NCBI GenBank assembly: GCA_047291315.1
Contig: JBDPYZ010000031.1
Coordinates: 1-29,249, forward strand
Direction of reading: 5' to 3'
DNA: 29,249 nt
DNA from: Arsenophonus fragariae
Lineage (GTDB): Bacteria; Pseudomonadota; Gammaproteobacteria; Enterobacterales; Enterobacteriaceae
Shown: positions 1-7,192 of the stretch, piece after piece
How positions within the stretch are numbered: the stretch's first letter is position 1
Layout of the letters: every line of letters begins with the position of its first letter
The notes under the pieces: generated by a model
The model's input: only the letters and a program-made list of their open reading frames with translations
Database searches by the model: none
Told to the model about the DNA's origin: nothing
Translations under genes and position numbers: made by a program

Positions 1-1
1 C

Positions 2-112
2 TTGTCACTAACGAAAAAGCGAGCTTCAAAACCTGTTAGCAAAGCTGTAGCGCTCGATAGGATAAGAGAAATCAAAGAAAAATACGGCTTTGGGAAAGCC
101 AACAGTGGTTAA
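2..112 (+). CDS. 3' end of a gene cut by the window edge, unknown product
   Basis: An open frame enters from the left edge and stops at TAA 110-112. The 36 visible residues are basic (Lys/Arg/Ala/Ser-rich) and end in YGFGKANSG. No domain is recognisable in so short a tail. A GC-rich hairpin follows 15 bases after the stop, consistent with a real gene end. The product cannot be named from this fragment. Confidence 0.35.
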   Translation: MSLTKKRASKPVSKAVALDRIREIKEKYGFGKANSG

Positions 113-127
113 TTTCAACTGGGCCAG

Positions 128-145
128 CTACCGCCGAGGCGGTAG
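128..145. terminator. GC-rich perfect hairpin after the first partial gene
   Basis: CTACCGCC and GGCGGTAG form an 8-bp perfect palindrome around GA. It lies just after the stop of the left-edge gene and stands out from its AT-rich surroundings. No U-run follows directly; T-rich sequence starts about 15 bases later, so it may be a terminator, a mRNA-end stabiliser or a protein-binding palindrome. Confidence 0.35.
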
Positions 146-182
146 TTGAAGGGATGACGTTTATTTTTCGGCGATAAATTTT

Positions 183-697
183 TTAATACGACAGAGCATT
201 TATTTTTGTTATACAAACAAAAAAGGATTACTAAATGAAAAAATCAATTTTTTTGATGTTACTAATAGAGATGTTTTTACAAAAATCATCATTTGCCATG
301 ACAAGAGTACCCACTATCTCCTGATGCGGTTCAAAAATATTCAGCAGCAGGGGCATCGGTGGTTTCCGTTTATACGCGCAGCACTAATAATTATACTTGG
401 GCGATTGAAAACCCCATCGCCGATGAAGAAGAAGATTTGAGCGATGGTATCGGGAAGGTACGTACACAATTGAAAAACGGTTAGCTGTGACCCATATTAG
501 AGGAATGCGCCAAATGTTGGAATGAGAATGTCACTAACCGCTTTGTCAGCAGTGCGACCAGTAGGAACAGTATGGGAAAATGAGAGACAGTCTGATGGTC
601 GAATTTTACCTCACTGTACAGCTGGTGCAACGCAGTGTTCTTTCGAAATTAATTAACCGTAAAATAACTGGTTAATTAATCCGCTCTGTCGTATTAA
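183..697. mobile_element. 515-bp segment bounded by perfect 15-bp inverted repeats (MITE-like or relic)
   Basis: TTAATACGACAGAGC at 183-197 reappears exactly inverted as GCTCTGTCGTATTAA at 683-697. The interior carries only a broken secreted-protein gene and no transposase. Perfect terminal repeats with a non-transposase cargo fit a non-autonomous element or a site-specifically moved cassette; both arms end in TTAA/TTAA-like sequence. I see no clear target duplication. The element could also be two regulatory sites facing each other, so the mobile reading is an inference from symmetry. Confidence 0.4.
235..656 (+). pseudogene. broken gene for a small exported protein, unknown function
   Basis: An ATG at 235, preceded by AAAAGGA, opens a 29-codon frame encoding a typical signal peptide (MKKSIFLMLL then hydrophobic residues, ending SSFAMT) that stops at 322. 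The frame one base over continues from 308 to TAG 482-484 with a plausible mature sequence (SPDAVQKYSAAGASVV, then YTWAIENPIADEEED), so one extra base near 303 probably split the gene. A further open stretch at 522-656 ends in a Cys-containing tail (HCTAGATQC) that may be its C-terminus after another lesion. The family is not recognised. It is the only cargo of the inverted-repeat segment. Confidence 0.4.
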
Positions 698-810
698 TGA
701 TTTTAAGTTTTATGGCGTCTCTCAAAGAGATATTTTCATTTACGCCACCGCCATACTCCCAAATTAAATAACTAAAACGAGGAAGGCGGCTGGCTACCGT
801 TCTATTTTTT

Positions 811-838
811 AAAGAGGTCGCTCAGGTGGCCTTTTTTA
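811..838 (+). terminator. Rho-independent terminator-like hairpin
   Basis: AGGTCGC and GTGGCCT pair over seven base pairs (with G-U pairs) around a TCAG loop and are followed directly by TTTTTT. A short A-run precedes the stem. It sits about 20 bases before the start of the lysis operon and would separate that operon from upstream transcription, or act as an attenuator for it. Confidence 0.6.
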
Positions 839-858
839 TTGATTAAAAAGAGGCATAA

Positions 859-1782
859 ATGCGCTGGAGAGAGAGACGGGAAAGTGAGCAGGTGGAAGAC
901 CGGCGCGATAGTCCGGAAGCACAGGAAGAGAATGACAACCTGACAAAAGTTCGGCGACGACGGAAGAAAAAGGCAAAGAAAAGGAAACCAAAATACAAAC
1001 CGCTATTAGCGGAAGGTTTTGCGTTTTCCCGCTGGCGTTGGTGGGGGTGGGTGGTAGTTATCCTCCTGCTGTTACTGGGGGGCTATCGCTGGGCTTTTGC
1101 CACATCTCTTCAGGCATCGGAAGCGGGCCGGTTTACTTCGGTGATACTGGCGTCAACCGAAGATGTCTGGACCAAGATATTTTATGAGCATAAGTCTAAG
1201 CCTGATTCTAAGTTTGAGTCTGACGGTGGTTACCTGCTACCGAAACTGGTGATGTACCGCGGAGAGACCCAGACGGACTGTGGCACGGGGTACACCCTGA
1301 TAGGGCCATTTTATTGTCCTGCTGATAGCACGATATATATTGACCTGTCATTTTATGACGAGATGAAAGACAGACTGGGGGCAGACGGTGAATTTGCCTT
1401 TGGCTATGTGATAGCCCATGAAGTAGGTCATCATGTTCAGAACCTGCTGGGTGTCCTGAAGAAAGTGGACTTGGCACAGGCGAATATGTCAACGAAATCG
1501 GCCAATAAGTTATCGGTGAAGCTGGAATTGCAGGCGGACTGCTATGCGGGGGTATGGGGCCATTATATGCAGGAGGAAGGGATACTGGAGCCGGGGGATT
1601 TGGATAACGCGTTGGGTGCGGCCGAGGCGATTGGTGATGACCGTCTCCAAAAGGAAGGTCTTGGACGGGTAGTACCGGATACGTTCACTCACGGGACATC
1701 GGCACAGCGTCATAACTGGTTTAAACGGGGTTTTGATAGCGGTGACCCAAAACAATGTAATACCTTCAAGGAGATACGATGA
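859..1782 (+). CDS. YpfJ-family neutral zinc metallopeptidase, membrane anchored
   Basis: A 307-residue protein of the YpfJ / Zn_peptidase (PF04228) family. The N-terminus MRWRERRESEQVEDRR matches the characteristic YpfJ start, followed by a strongly basic stretch (residues 29-47) and one transmembrane segment (about 62-82) that would place the peptidase domain in the periplasm. HEVGHH at 187-192 supplies the zinc ligands and catalytic Glu; the conserved ELQADCYAG motif (about 223-231) should give the third ligand. Its stop overlaps the next gene (endonuclease I) as ATGA, so the two are translationally coupled. It heads a phage lysis operon, an unusual place for this normally chromosomal family. 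Substrate unknown; the family assignment is firm. Confidence 0.9.
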   Translation: MRWRERRESEQVEDRRDSPEAQEENDNLTKVRRRRKKKAKKRKPKYKPLLAEGFAFSRWRWWGWVVVILLLLLGGYRWAFATSLQASEAGRFTSVILASTEDVWTKIFYEHKSKPDSKFESDGGYLLPKLVMYRGETQTDCGTGYTLIGPFYCPADSTIYIDLSFYDEMKDRLGADGEFAFGYVIAHEVGHHVQNLLGVLKKVDLAQANMSTKSANKLSVKLELQADCYAGVWGHYMQEEGILEPGDLDNALGAAEAIGDDRLQKEGLGRVVPDTFTHGTSAQRHNWFKRGFDSGDPKQCNTFKEIR

Positions 1783-2531
1783 TTATCAGACAACATTGGG
1801 TAATCGGTATCCTGTGCTTGTTGAGTGTGTTAAGCACACCCGCTCAGGCGGCTAAGTCGGTTAATACCCCGAAGAGTTTCAGTGAAGCGAAATGGGTCTC
1901 CCGTCAGGCCGTTTACAACGACCTCAATCAGGGTGCAGGTGGCACCCTCTATTGTGGCTGTGACTGGCAGTGGACAGGAAAAAACGGGGGTCGAATTGAC
2001 CTTGAAAGTTGTGGTCAGGCGGTCAGACGGGAAGTTCACCGTCATCGTGCACAGCGGATTGAGTGGGAGCATATCGTGCCGGCGTCGGTATTCGGTCAGG
2101 CGTTTGGCTGTAAAGAAAAAGGCGGCCGAAAAGTCTGCCGTCAAGAAGACCCCGAATTTCGAAAAGCGGAAGGCGATTTGCACAATCTGGCACCGGAGTC
2201 AGGTGAAGTGAATAACGACCGTGGAAATATGCTGTTTGGGGAAGCAGGGCCTGTTCCTTTTGTTTACGGGCAGTGTCAGAGCCGTCCGGATTTTAAACAG
2301 CGGGTTTTTGAACCGCGCGATGAAGTCAAGGGTCTCGTCTCCCGTGTCTGGTTTTATATGTCAGACCGGTATGGTTTTGTGATACCCCTTAAGCAGCAAG
2401 CGATTTTGATGCAGTGGGACAGGCAATATCCACCGGATGCGCGCGAACGGGAACGCGACCGGCGTATTACTGCAATTACCGGTGTGCACAATCCGTTTGT
2501 GACGGGTGAAAAGGCATGGGAAAAACATTAA
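1779..2531 (+). CDS. endA: Periplasmic endonuclease I (EndA family)
   Basis: A 250-residue non-specific DNase of the EndA/Vvn His-Me-finger family. Residues 1-24 are a signal peptide ending PAQA. Active-site signatures are visible: EWEHIVPAS with catalytic His98, and GDLHNLAPESGEVNNDRGN (about 132-150) with the metal-binding Asn/His region. Cysteines at 59, 61, 78, 111 and 120 fit the disulfide-rich periplasmic fold. Its ATG overlaps the metallopeptidase stop, and its TAA shares one base with the probable holin start (TAATG). In a lysis operon it could clear host DNA from the envelope or lysate, which is inference. Members of this family normally act in the periplasm. Confidence 0.92.
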   Translation: MIIRQHWVIGILCLLSVLSTPAQAAKSVNTPKSFSEAKWVSRQAVYNDLNQGAGGTLYCGCDWQWTGKNGGRIDLESCGQAVRREVHRHRAQRIEWEHIVPASVFGQAFGCKEKGGRKVCRQEDPEFRKAEGDLHNLAPESGEVNNDRGNMLFGEAGPVPFVYGQCQSRPDFKQRVFEPRDEVKGLVSRVWFYMSDRYGFVIPLKQQAILMQWDRQYPPDARERERDRRITAITGVHNPFVTGEKAWEKH

Positions 2532-2911
2532 TGGACAAACTAACCGAGCCATGGGAGAGCGTTTGCGTTTTTCTTGTTTCGATTAAAGAGCAGGGTGTAG
2601 GTGCGATGTTGGCGTTTCTGATGGCGTGGCTGCGCGGCAGATATCAGGAGAAAAAATGGCGCAAGACACTAATTGATGCCACGATATGCGCGATTATTGC
2701 GTGGTTTGCGCGTGACCTGCTGGAGTTTTTAGGATTAAGTTCGCGTCTTGTCTATCTGACCAGTGTTTTTATCGGTTACATTGGCACCGATTTTCTGGGG
2801 GAGACATTAACGGCTTCACTGCCGCTCAGAGGGACCTGGTTATCCATTAAAAAGCAGAAAACAGGGACTAAAAAAGATGACAACCAGCGACGAGGGAATA
2901 AGTCGGATTAA
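2531..2911 (+). CDS. Phage holin, lambda/holin-3 type
   Basis: A 126-residue small membrane protein (131 if an in-frame ATG at 2516 is used). I chose ATG 2531 because it overlaps the endA stop as TAATG. Three hydrophobic segments are visible (around AMLAFLMAWLRG, ICAIIAWFARDLLEFLG and YLTSVFIGYIGTDFLG), with a highly charged C-terminal tail (KKQKTGTKKDDNQRR), as in class I holins of the lambda-family PF05106 type. It precedes and overlaps the endolysin gene by 35 bases. Its role is timed permeabilisation of the inner membrane; the downstream endolysin lacks its own export signal and would need it. Confidence 0.8.
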   Translation: MDKLTEPWESVCVFLVSIKEQGVGAMLAFLMAWLRGRYQEKKWRKTLIDATICAIIAWFARDLLEFLGLSSRLVYLTSVFIGYIGTDFLGETLTASLPLRGTWLSIKKQKTGTKKDDNQRRGNKSD

Positions 2912-3302
2912 ACAGTTTGAGGGGTGTCGCCTGCGGGCTTATCGCTGTCCGGCAGGACGCTGGACGATTGGCTATGGTCATACGCAAGGTGTAACAGCGG
3001 AGATGATTATCAGTCAGTCACAGGCGGAAAGGTTTTTAAAGGATGAAATCCGGCAGACAGAGGAAATAATTAACCAGCTTGTGGCGGTCACGTTGACGCA
3101 GGCACAGTTTAATGCGCTGGTATCACTGCTCTTTAACATCGGTGAGGAAGAATTTACTACTTCGACCCTGTTAAACAAACTTAATACGGGCGATTATGCG
3201 GGCGCGGCCGATGAATTTAACCGCTGGGTCTATGCTGACGGGGAAAAACTGACTGGACTGGTCAGACGGCGAGCGGCGGAACGGGAGAGGTTTTTGTCAT
3301 GA
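2877..3302 (+). CDS. Phage endolysin, GH24 lysozyme
   Basis: A 141-residue muramidase that cleaves peptidoglycan MurNAc-GlcNAc bonds. The start region FEGCRLRAYRCPAGRWTIGY holds the GH24 catalytic triad in its E-x8-C-x5-T form (Glu15, Cys24, Thr30), the Cys variant rather than the Asp of T4 lysozyme. No signal peptide or signal-anchor segment is present, so release depends on holin holes. The C-terminal WVYADGEKLTGLVRRRAAE motif is standard for phage lysozymes, and length is normal for the short phage type. It overlaps the holin upstream and Rz downstream (ATGA). Confidence 0.92.
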   Translation: MTTSDEGISRIKQFEGCRLRAYRCPAGRWTIGYGHTQGVTAEMIISQSQAERFLKDEIRQTEEIINQLVAVTLTQAQFNALVSLLFNIGEEEFTTSTLLNKLNTGDYAGAADEFNRWVYADGEKLTGLVRRRAAERERFLS

Positions 3303-3751
3303 TGCGCGGATCACTGCTTGTCCTGCTGGCCGTGATAACGACCCTGTCGATTGGCCTGATGCATTATCGCTCAGAGTCCACCCTTTGGCGGGTGAAAGCG
3401 GAGCATGCCCGGCAACAGGCGGAAAAAACCGAACATCAGATACAGGCCCAACGTATTCAGTTTGACCAATTGGTCGAGATGGACAAAAAACATTATCAGG
3501 AATTAACCCATGCAAGACAGAGGATTGAGGCACTTAGGCTGGATGTTGCTCGGGGTTTTAAGCGGCTGCGGGTCAATGCCACCTGCCCAAAAGAGTCCGG
3601 TCCCCCTTCCTCCAGCGGCGTGGATGATGGCGCCTCCCCCAGACTTACACCAGACGCTGAACAGGCTTATTACACCTTACGAGAGCAAATTGCTACGGTT
3701 ACCGCCCAAATATTGGGTCTTCAGGGTTACATCAAAGCGCAGCGACAATAA
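3299..3751 (+). CDS. Rz-like inner-membrane spanin subunit
   Basis: A 150-residue protein with a short N-terminal anchor (residues 5-21), then a long charged, Gln/Glu-rich helix (about 25-90) expected to form a periplasmic coiled coil. This is the i-spanin architecture. Its ATG overlaps the endolysin stop, and an out-of-phase lipoprotein gene is embedded in its 3' half, the classic Rz/Rz1 arrangement. The role is disruption of the outer membrane at the last step of lysis, with Rz1. Sequence similarity between Rz proteins is poor, so the call rests on architecture and context. Confidence 0.82.
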   Translation: MMRGSLLVLLAVITTLSIGLMHYRSESTLWRVKAEHARQQAEKTEHQIQAQRIQFDQLVEMDKKHYQELTHARQRIEALRLDVARGFKRLRVNATCPKESGPPSSSGVDDGASPRLTPDAEQAYYTLREQIATVTAQILGLQGYIKAQRQ

Positions 3752-3761
3752 TCTCAAATGA
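3510..3761 (+). CDS. Rz1-like outer-membrane spanin lipoprotein
   Basis: An 83-residue gene in a different frame inside the 3' half of Rz. The N-terminal hydrophobic segment ends in the lipobox LSGC (Cys20), and the mature part begins Pro-rich (PPAQKSPVPLPPAA, later APPPD), as in Rz1 lipoproteins. It is somewhat longer than lambda Rz1 and runs past the Rz stop until its TGA overlaps the integrase ATG at 3758. It should pair with Rz to bridge the two membranes. Confidence 0.82.
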   Translation: MQDRGLRHLGWMLLGVLSGCGSMPPAQKSPVPLPPAAWMMAPPPDLHQTLNRLITPYESKLLRLPPKYWVFRVTSKRSDNNLK

Positions 3762-4750
3762 GTTCAGTTAAATTAGTCAAAAATCGCCATGGTAGCGAGG
3801 ATTTCCGTGTGCATTATGAAACTCCCACAGGCCGTTTCTATAAGAATTTTAAGGAGCTCGATGCGGCGTGCCGTTTTCTTTTTCTGAGCGAATCCGAGCG
3901 ATTTTTGGCGATGACAGCAAAAGAAAAAGAGCGATGCCGAGATTGGCATCTTCGCAAGTTGATTCAGTTTTATGTTGGCAAAAAAGTCTCACAATGTGAA
4001 ACGGGGCATCTGCGCCAGAGTTCCCTTGATACGATTAAACATGCGTTGTTTTCGATTGACGAAACGTTGCAGGCAAAATTGGCGTTGAATATTCGTCCGA
4101 GTGAATTTAATGGACTACCGGAAAATACACTGAAACATCTGCATTCTGCCTATTTGTTGTTAAAAGCGATGCGAAATGTTGGCGTGAGTCCAATTCCTAA
4201 ACTGAAAAAGAAGATGGAAAAGCCCATTTTCATTCCGGTTTTTGGCAATGTAGAAGAGATGATCAGTCAATCACCAGTGAGAGAAAAAATCACCTTTATT
4301 CTGGCTTCAAAATTGGGTTTGCGGATTAGTGAAATATTGGCATTGGATTATGCCGATATGCAATGGGAGTATTTTAATATTTCAAAACATGTAACCCGTC
4401 ATGGTGTTGTTGAAGGTTTGAAAGCTGACGTTCAACGATTGTTACCCATGCCAAAAGAATTGTTGTCTTTATTGGACAAAACCAAATTTGGTTTAGATGA
4501 GCCGTTAATCACCAGTCAATCAGGGAAAAGATTGTCATTAAATTATAGTACGACAGGAATAGTTAAGACGTTTCTGGAAAAATTCAGGATTGGAAAGTTC
4601 CATAACTTACGGCATTTTGCTGCGGTAGGTCTTATTAAAAAACGGAATGATATTCATGTGATAGCTAAGATATTGGGTCACAAAAATATTGAAACGACTT
4701 CAAATGTGTATGGGCGATTTTCAGGGTCAGTTTTGTCGATAGATTTTTAA
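3758..4750 (+). CDS. Tyrosine recombinase / phage integrase
   Basis: A 330-residue integrase with the full catalytic set: Arg189 in GLRISEIL, His282-x-x-Arg285 in HNLRHF, His308 in LGHKN, and nucleophile Tyr318 in NVYGRF; Lys222 is a candidate beta-hairpin lysine. The N-terminal 160 residues would form arm- and core-binding domains. Its ATG overlaps the Rz1 stop by four bases, so it is co-translated with the lysis genes, and it is followed by a repeat-rich 260-bp gap before the terminase. In most temperate phages the integrase sits by attP and the repressor instead. It may act for integration or, on a plasmid, for multimer resolution; the sequence does not decide. Confidence 0.9.
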   Translation: MSSVKLVKNRHGSEDFRVHYETPTGRFYKNFKELDAACRFLFLSESERFLAMTAKEKERCRDWHLRKLIQFYVGKKVSQCETGHLRQSSLDTIKHALFSIDETLQAKLALNIRPSEFNGLPENTLKHLHSAYLLLKAMRNVGVSPIPKLKKKMEKPIFIPVFGNVEEMISQSPVREKITFILASKLGLRISEILALDYADMQWEYFNISKHVTRHGVVEGLKADVQRLLPMPKELLSLLDKTKFGLDEPLITSQSGKRLSLNYSTTGIVKTFLEKFRIGKFHNLRHFAAVGLIKKRNDIHVIAKILGHKNIETTSNVYGRFSGSVLSIDF

Positions 4751-4793
4751 CAATTCAGTTTATTTTTTAATCATTAAGGTAAATGGGGTTAAA

Positions 4794-4830
4794 ACCTTAC
4801 TTGCTTGATATCAAAGGGCTTGAGTAAGGT
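4794..4830. repeat. 8-bp inverted repeat after the integrase gene
   Basis: ACCTTACT (4794-4801) and AGTAAGGT (4823-4830) are perfect inverted arms around a 21-base centre that contains the palindrome GATATC. They lie 44 bases after the integrase stop. They could be a recombinase core site (attP-like) or a weak terminator without a U-run. Confidence 0.35.
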
Positions 4831-4853
4831 AATTCACAGAATAGCCAAAAACG

Positions 4854-4959
4854 CATAATTCCGCAGTCATACTTCCGCATTTTGAAAAATTGAAAAACCT
4901 AATAATCACAACGCATGAAGAGGGATTTTTTTCGCATACTTCCGCAAAATAAGTCCGCA
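4854..4959 (+). repeat. Two pairs of 12-bp direct repeats before the terminase (candidate pac/att site)
   Basis: CATAATTCCGCA (4854-4865), CATACTTCCGCA (4868-4879), CATACTTCCGCA (4935-4946) and AATAAGTCCGCA (4948-4959) are near-identical. They form two pairs spaced 13-14 bases with an AT-rich segment between. The place, directly upstream of terS and downstream of an integrase, suits either a terminase recognition (pac) site or integrase arm-binding sites. Which one is inference. Confidence 0.55.
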
Positions 4960-5011
4960 CCCAAAATGGCTAATTTTACGAATGTTGCACAAAGGTTAAA
5001 AAGAGGTTGTC

Positions 5012-5599
5012 ATGTCAGGGAAAGCGAAATACAAAAAAGCGTATATTGATGACGTGATCAACCTGTCTTTGGTGAAAGGCAAAGTATCAAATCATTTCAT
5101 TGCAAAATGGCTGCATGTGGATGAGAAAACGATCAGAAACTGGCGAAAGGATTATTACGAGTTTGATCATGCCTTTCATCATGCAGCGGATATTTTGAAA
5201 AAAGAAATTGCGGAAACAGCAAGGCAAAATACCAAAATCCGAAAACGAAAAATTATCAAACAAACACCAGACGGCAAAACCACAACGATAGAAGAAGTTT
5301 TACCAAACCATAATGATATTGCTGTTTACAAAAAGATGGGGATCAATGAAGTCTTTTTTAACGATGAAAAGCAGCAACAAAAAGAATACTTAAGATCGAT
5401 ACTTGAGCGCAAAAAATCTGGCGAAATTACTTCACTAGAGGCCGCCCAATTTTTGGAAATAGAAGGTATTCCTGTACCCACTACGCTATTGCTTGAAATT
5501 AAACAATCATCTGGACTTGATGAGCCGCAAGATATTTTCCCATCAGTCATTAATGTGAAAACAGGAATTTTCGAAAATGACGAAAGTCGCAACGATTGA
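5012..5599 (+). CDS. Terminase small subunit
   Basis: A 195-residue protein with an N-terminal helix-turn-helix (about residues 25-48, VSNHFIAKWLHVDEKTIRNW), then a charged central region and a C-terminal oligomerisation/ATPase-contact part. It overlaps the large-subunit gene by 23 bases. It follows an AGAGG ribosome-binding site. Small terminases recognise the packaging site and load the motor. The call rests on HTH, size and the adjacent large terminase. Confidence 0.82.
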   Translation: MSGKAKYKKAYIDDVINLSLVKGKVSNHFIAKWLHVDEKTIRNWRKDYYEFDHAFHHAADILKKEIAETARQNTKIRKRKIIKQTPDGKTTTIEEVLPNHNDIAVYKKMGINEVFFNDEKQQQKEYLRSILERKKSGEITSLEAAQFLEIEGIPVPTTLLLEIKQSSGLDEPQDIFPSVINVKTGIFENDESRND

Positions 5600-6803
5600 A
5601 ATACCCTCGAAGTTAATCACCGTTTTTAACGGTTGTGCCCGTTATCGATGTGCTTACGGTGGGCGAGGAAGCGGTAAAACTCGCACGTTTTCATTGATGT
5701 TGGCGGTTAACGCGTATCACGCTGCCCGTAGAGGAAAAAAAGGCGTGATCCTTTGTACCAGAGAATTAATGAACTCCCTTGAAGACTCCAGTATGCAGGA
5801 AGTGAAACAGGCAATACAAAGTATTCGCTGGCTAAATGCATTTTTTGATATTGGTGAGAAATATATTCGCACCAAAGATAAACGGATTTCTTTTGTTTTT
5901 TGTGGATTAAGGCACAATTTGGATAGTTTGAAATCGAAGTCATCAATTCTCTTTTGCTGGATAGATGAAGCAGAGACCGTACCAGAATACGCTTGGCAAA
6001 AATTAATCCCGACGGTGCGAGAAGAAGGCCCTGAAATTTGGATAACTTGGAATCCTGAAAGAAAAGGTAGCGCAACCGATATGCGTTTTTGACAGAAAAA
6101 ACCGAAAAACTGTCTTTCTGTTGAGCTTAACTACAATGACAATCCATGGTTTCCTCATGTATTGAAGGAAGATAGGAAAAACGACAGGATACGACTTGAT
6201 GACAATACCTATGCGTGGATTTGGGAAGGCGCTTATCTGGAAAATTCTAATAAGCAAGTGCTTAACGGGAAATATGAAGTCTGTGAGTTTGATGATGATT
6301 TGTGGATAAATGCCGACAGATTGTTATTTGGCGCAGACTTTGGATTTTCAAACGATCCTAGTACACTAATACGTAGTTTCATTTTAAACAACTGTTTGTA
6401 TATCGAATACGAAGCCTACAAGGTTGGGGTTGAGTTGGATGCGTTATCTAATTTTTATCAAGAGATCCCGGAATCGGAACGCTGGCCAATCAAAGCAGAC
6501 AATAGTAGACCAGAGACTATCAGCTACTTAAAACGGCAGGGCTTTAATATCGATCCGGCATCTAAGTGGAATGGTAGCGTAGAAGATGGTATTGCTCACC
6601 TAAGAGGCTTTAAAAAAATCATCATTCACCCACGCTGCAAGTATACACTGGAAGAAGCCCGGTTGTACTCCTACAAGGTTGACCGCAATACAGGTGATAT
6701 TCTTCCTTTAATCGTTGATGCACATAATCACTGCTGGGATGCAGTACGTTATTCCCTCGACGGATTTATTAAAGGTTCGGTATCTTTTTTAGATACATTG
6801 TAG
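5577..6803 (+). pseudogene. Terminase large subunit, interrupted by one in-frame TGA
   Basis: The DNA-packaging motor ATPase/nuclease of the PBSX/P22-like large-terminase class. Walker A is GGRGSGKT (28-35) and Walker B ILFCWIDEAE with Asp130-Glu131. The frame stops at TGA 6090-6092 (after ATDMRF) but reads on in the same frame through QKKPKNC, ELNYNDNPWFP and a complete RNase-H-like nuclease domain (GADFGFSNDP, KADNSRPE, VDAHNHCWDAVRY) to TAG at 6801-6803. A codon for Arg (CGA) or Trp (TGG) changed to TGA would explain it. Total length of about 408 codons is near normal. The gene is either dead, read through, or carries a sequencing error. Confidence 0.88.
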
Positions 6804-6821
6804 AACGTTTTTGTTCTGTGA

Positions 6822-6923
6822 TGTACAAAACCGTTCGGTTTCGTACATCCTAAAAACACCTGTACAAAAATAGGGTAAATTAGTTTCGTACATTATGTAT
6901 AATAAGTACATCCATTTCGTACA
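6822..6923. repeat. GTACA repeat cluster with a 12-bp hairpin, possible operator array
   Basis: Six GTACA cores lie within about 100 bases (6823, 6843, 6862, 6888, 6906, 6919). Three are in the context TTTCGTACA and two in TGTACAAAA. The first two form an 11-of-12-bp inverted repeat (TGTACAAAACCG at 6822-6833 against CGGTTTCGTACA at 6836-6847). The cluster lies between terL and a small antisense gene. Repeated palindromic cores suggest a repressor-binding array or a decayed control region; no cognate regulator is identifiable. Confidence 0.45.
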
Positions 6924-6941
6924 GTAAGAAATAATGAAAAA

Positions 6942-7061
6942 TTATCTATTTTCATGTTTTGATGGAATATTCTGATTTGGTTTTGATGGATGTTCAGAAC
7001 AACTCATCGCGTTAGCTGAAAACACACAAACTAAAAAAGCGATTGAAATTAATTTTTTCAT
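6942..7061 (-). CDS. Small exported peptide (39 aa), unknown function
   Basis: On the reverse strand ATG (7059-7061) follows AGAGGAT at good spacing. It encodes a clear signal peptide (MKKLISIAFLVCVFSANA) and a short polar mature part with two cysteine-proximal Ser residues (MSCSEHPSKP then PSKHENR). The Cys just after the signal peptide could be lipidated, but AMSC is a poor lipobox. It is a single antisense gene inside a forward phage cluster, next to a repeat array, the usual position of a lysogenic-conversion 'moron'. Superinfection exclusion is one possibility; no family is recognised. Confidence 0.45.
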   Translation of the reverse strand: MKKLISIAFLVCVFSANAMSCSEHPSKPNQNIPSKHENR

Positions 7062-7192
7062 ATTTTTCTATCCTCTTATTGATTGACTCAATTTAATAAT
7101 AATATTGATTTTTATAAATGCATTAATTAAGCGCCCATCTATCACAGCATTTCTCCTTTATTTTGAAAAATTCCTATATTTAGGAGGGCATT

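Noticed and set aside
128..145. CRISPR-like hairpin resembling type I-F repeats
   Set aside because: Only one copy, no spacers, and no cas genes; the likeness is limited to a stem of similar length.
183..200. T7-promoter-like sequence TAATACGAC
   Set aside because: Match stops after TAATACGAC; the initiation half is absent and no T7-type polymerase is present. It is part of the inverted repeat.
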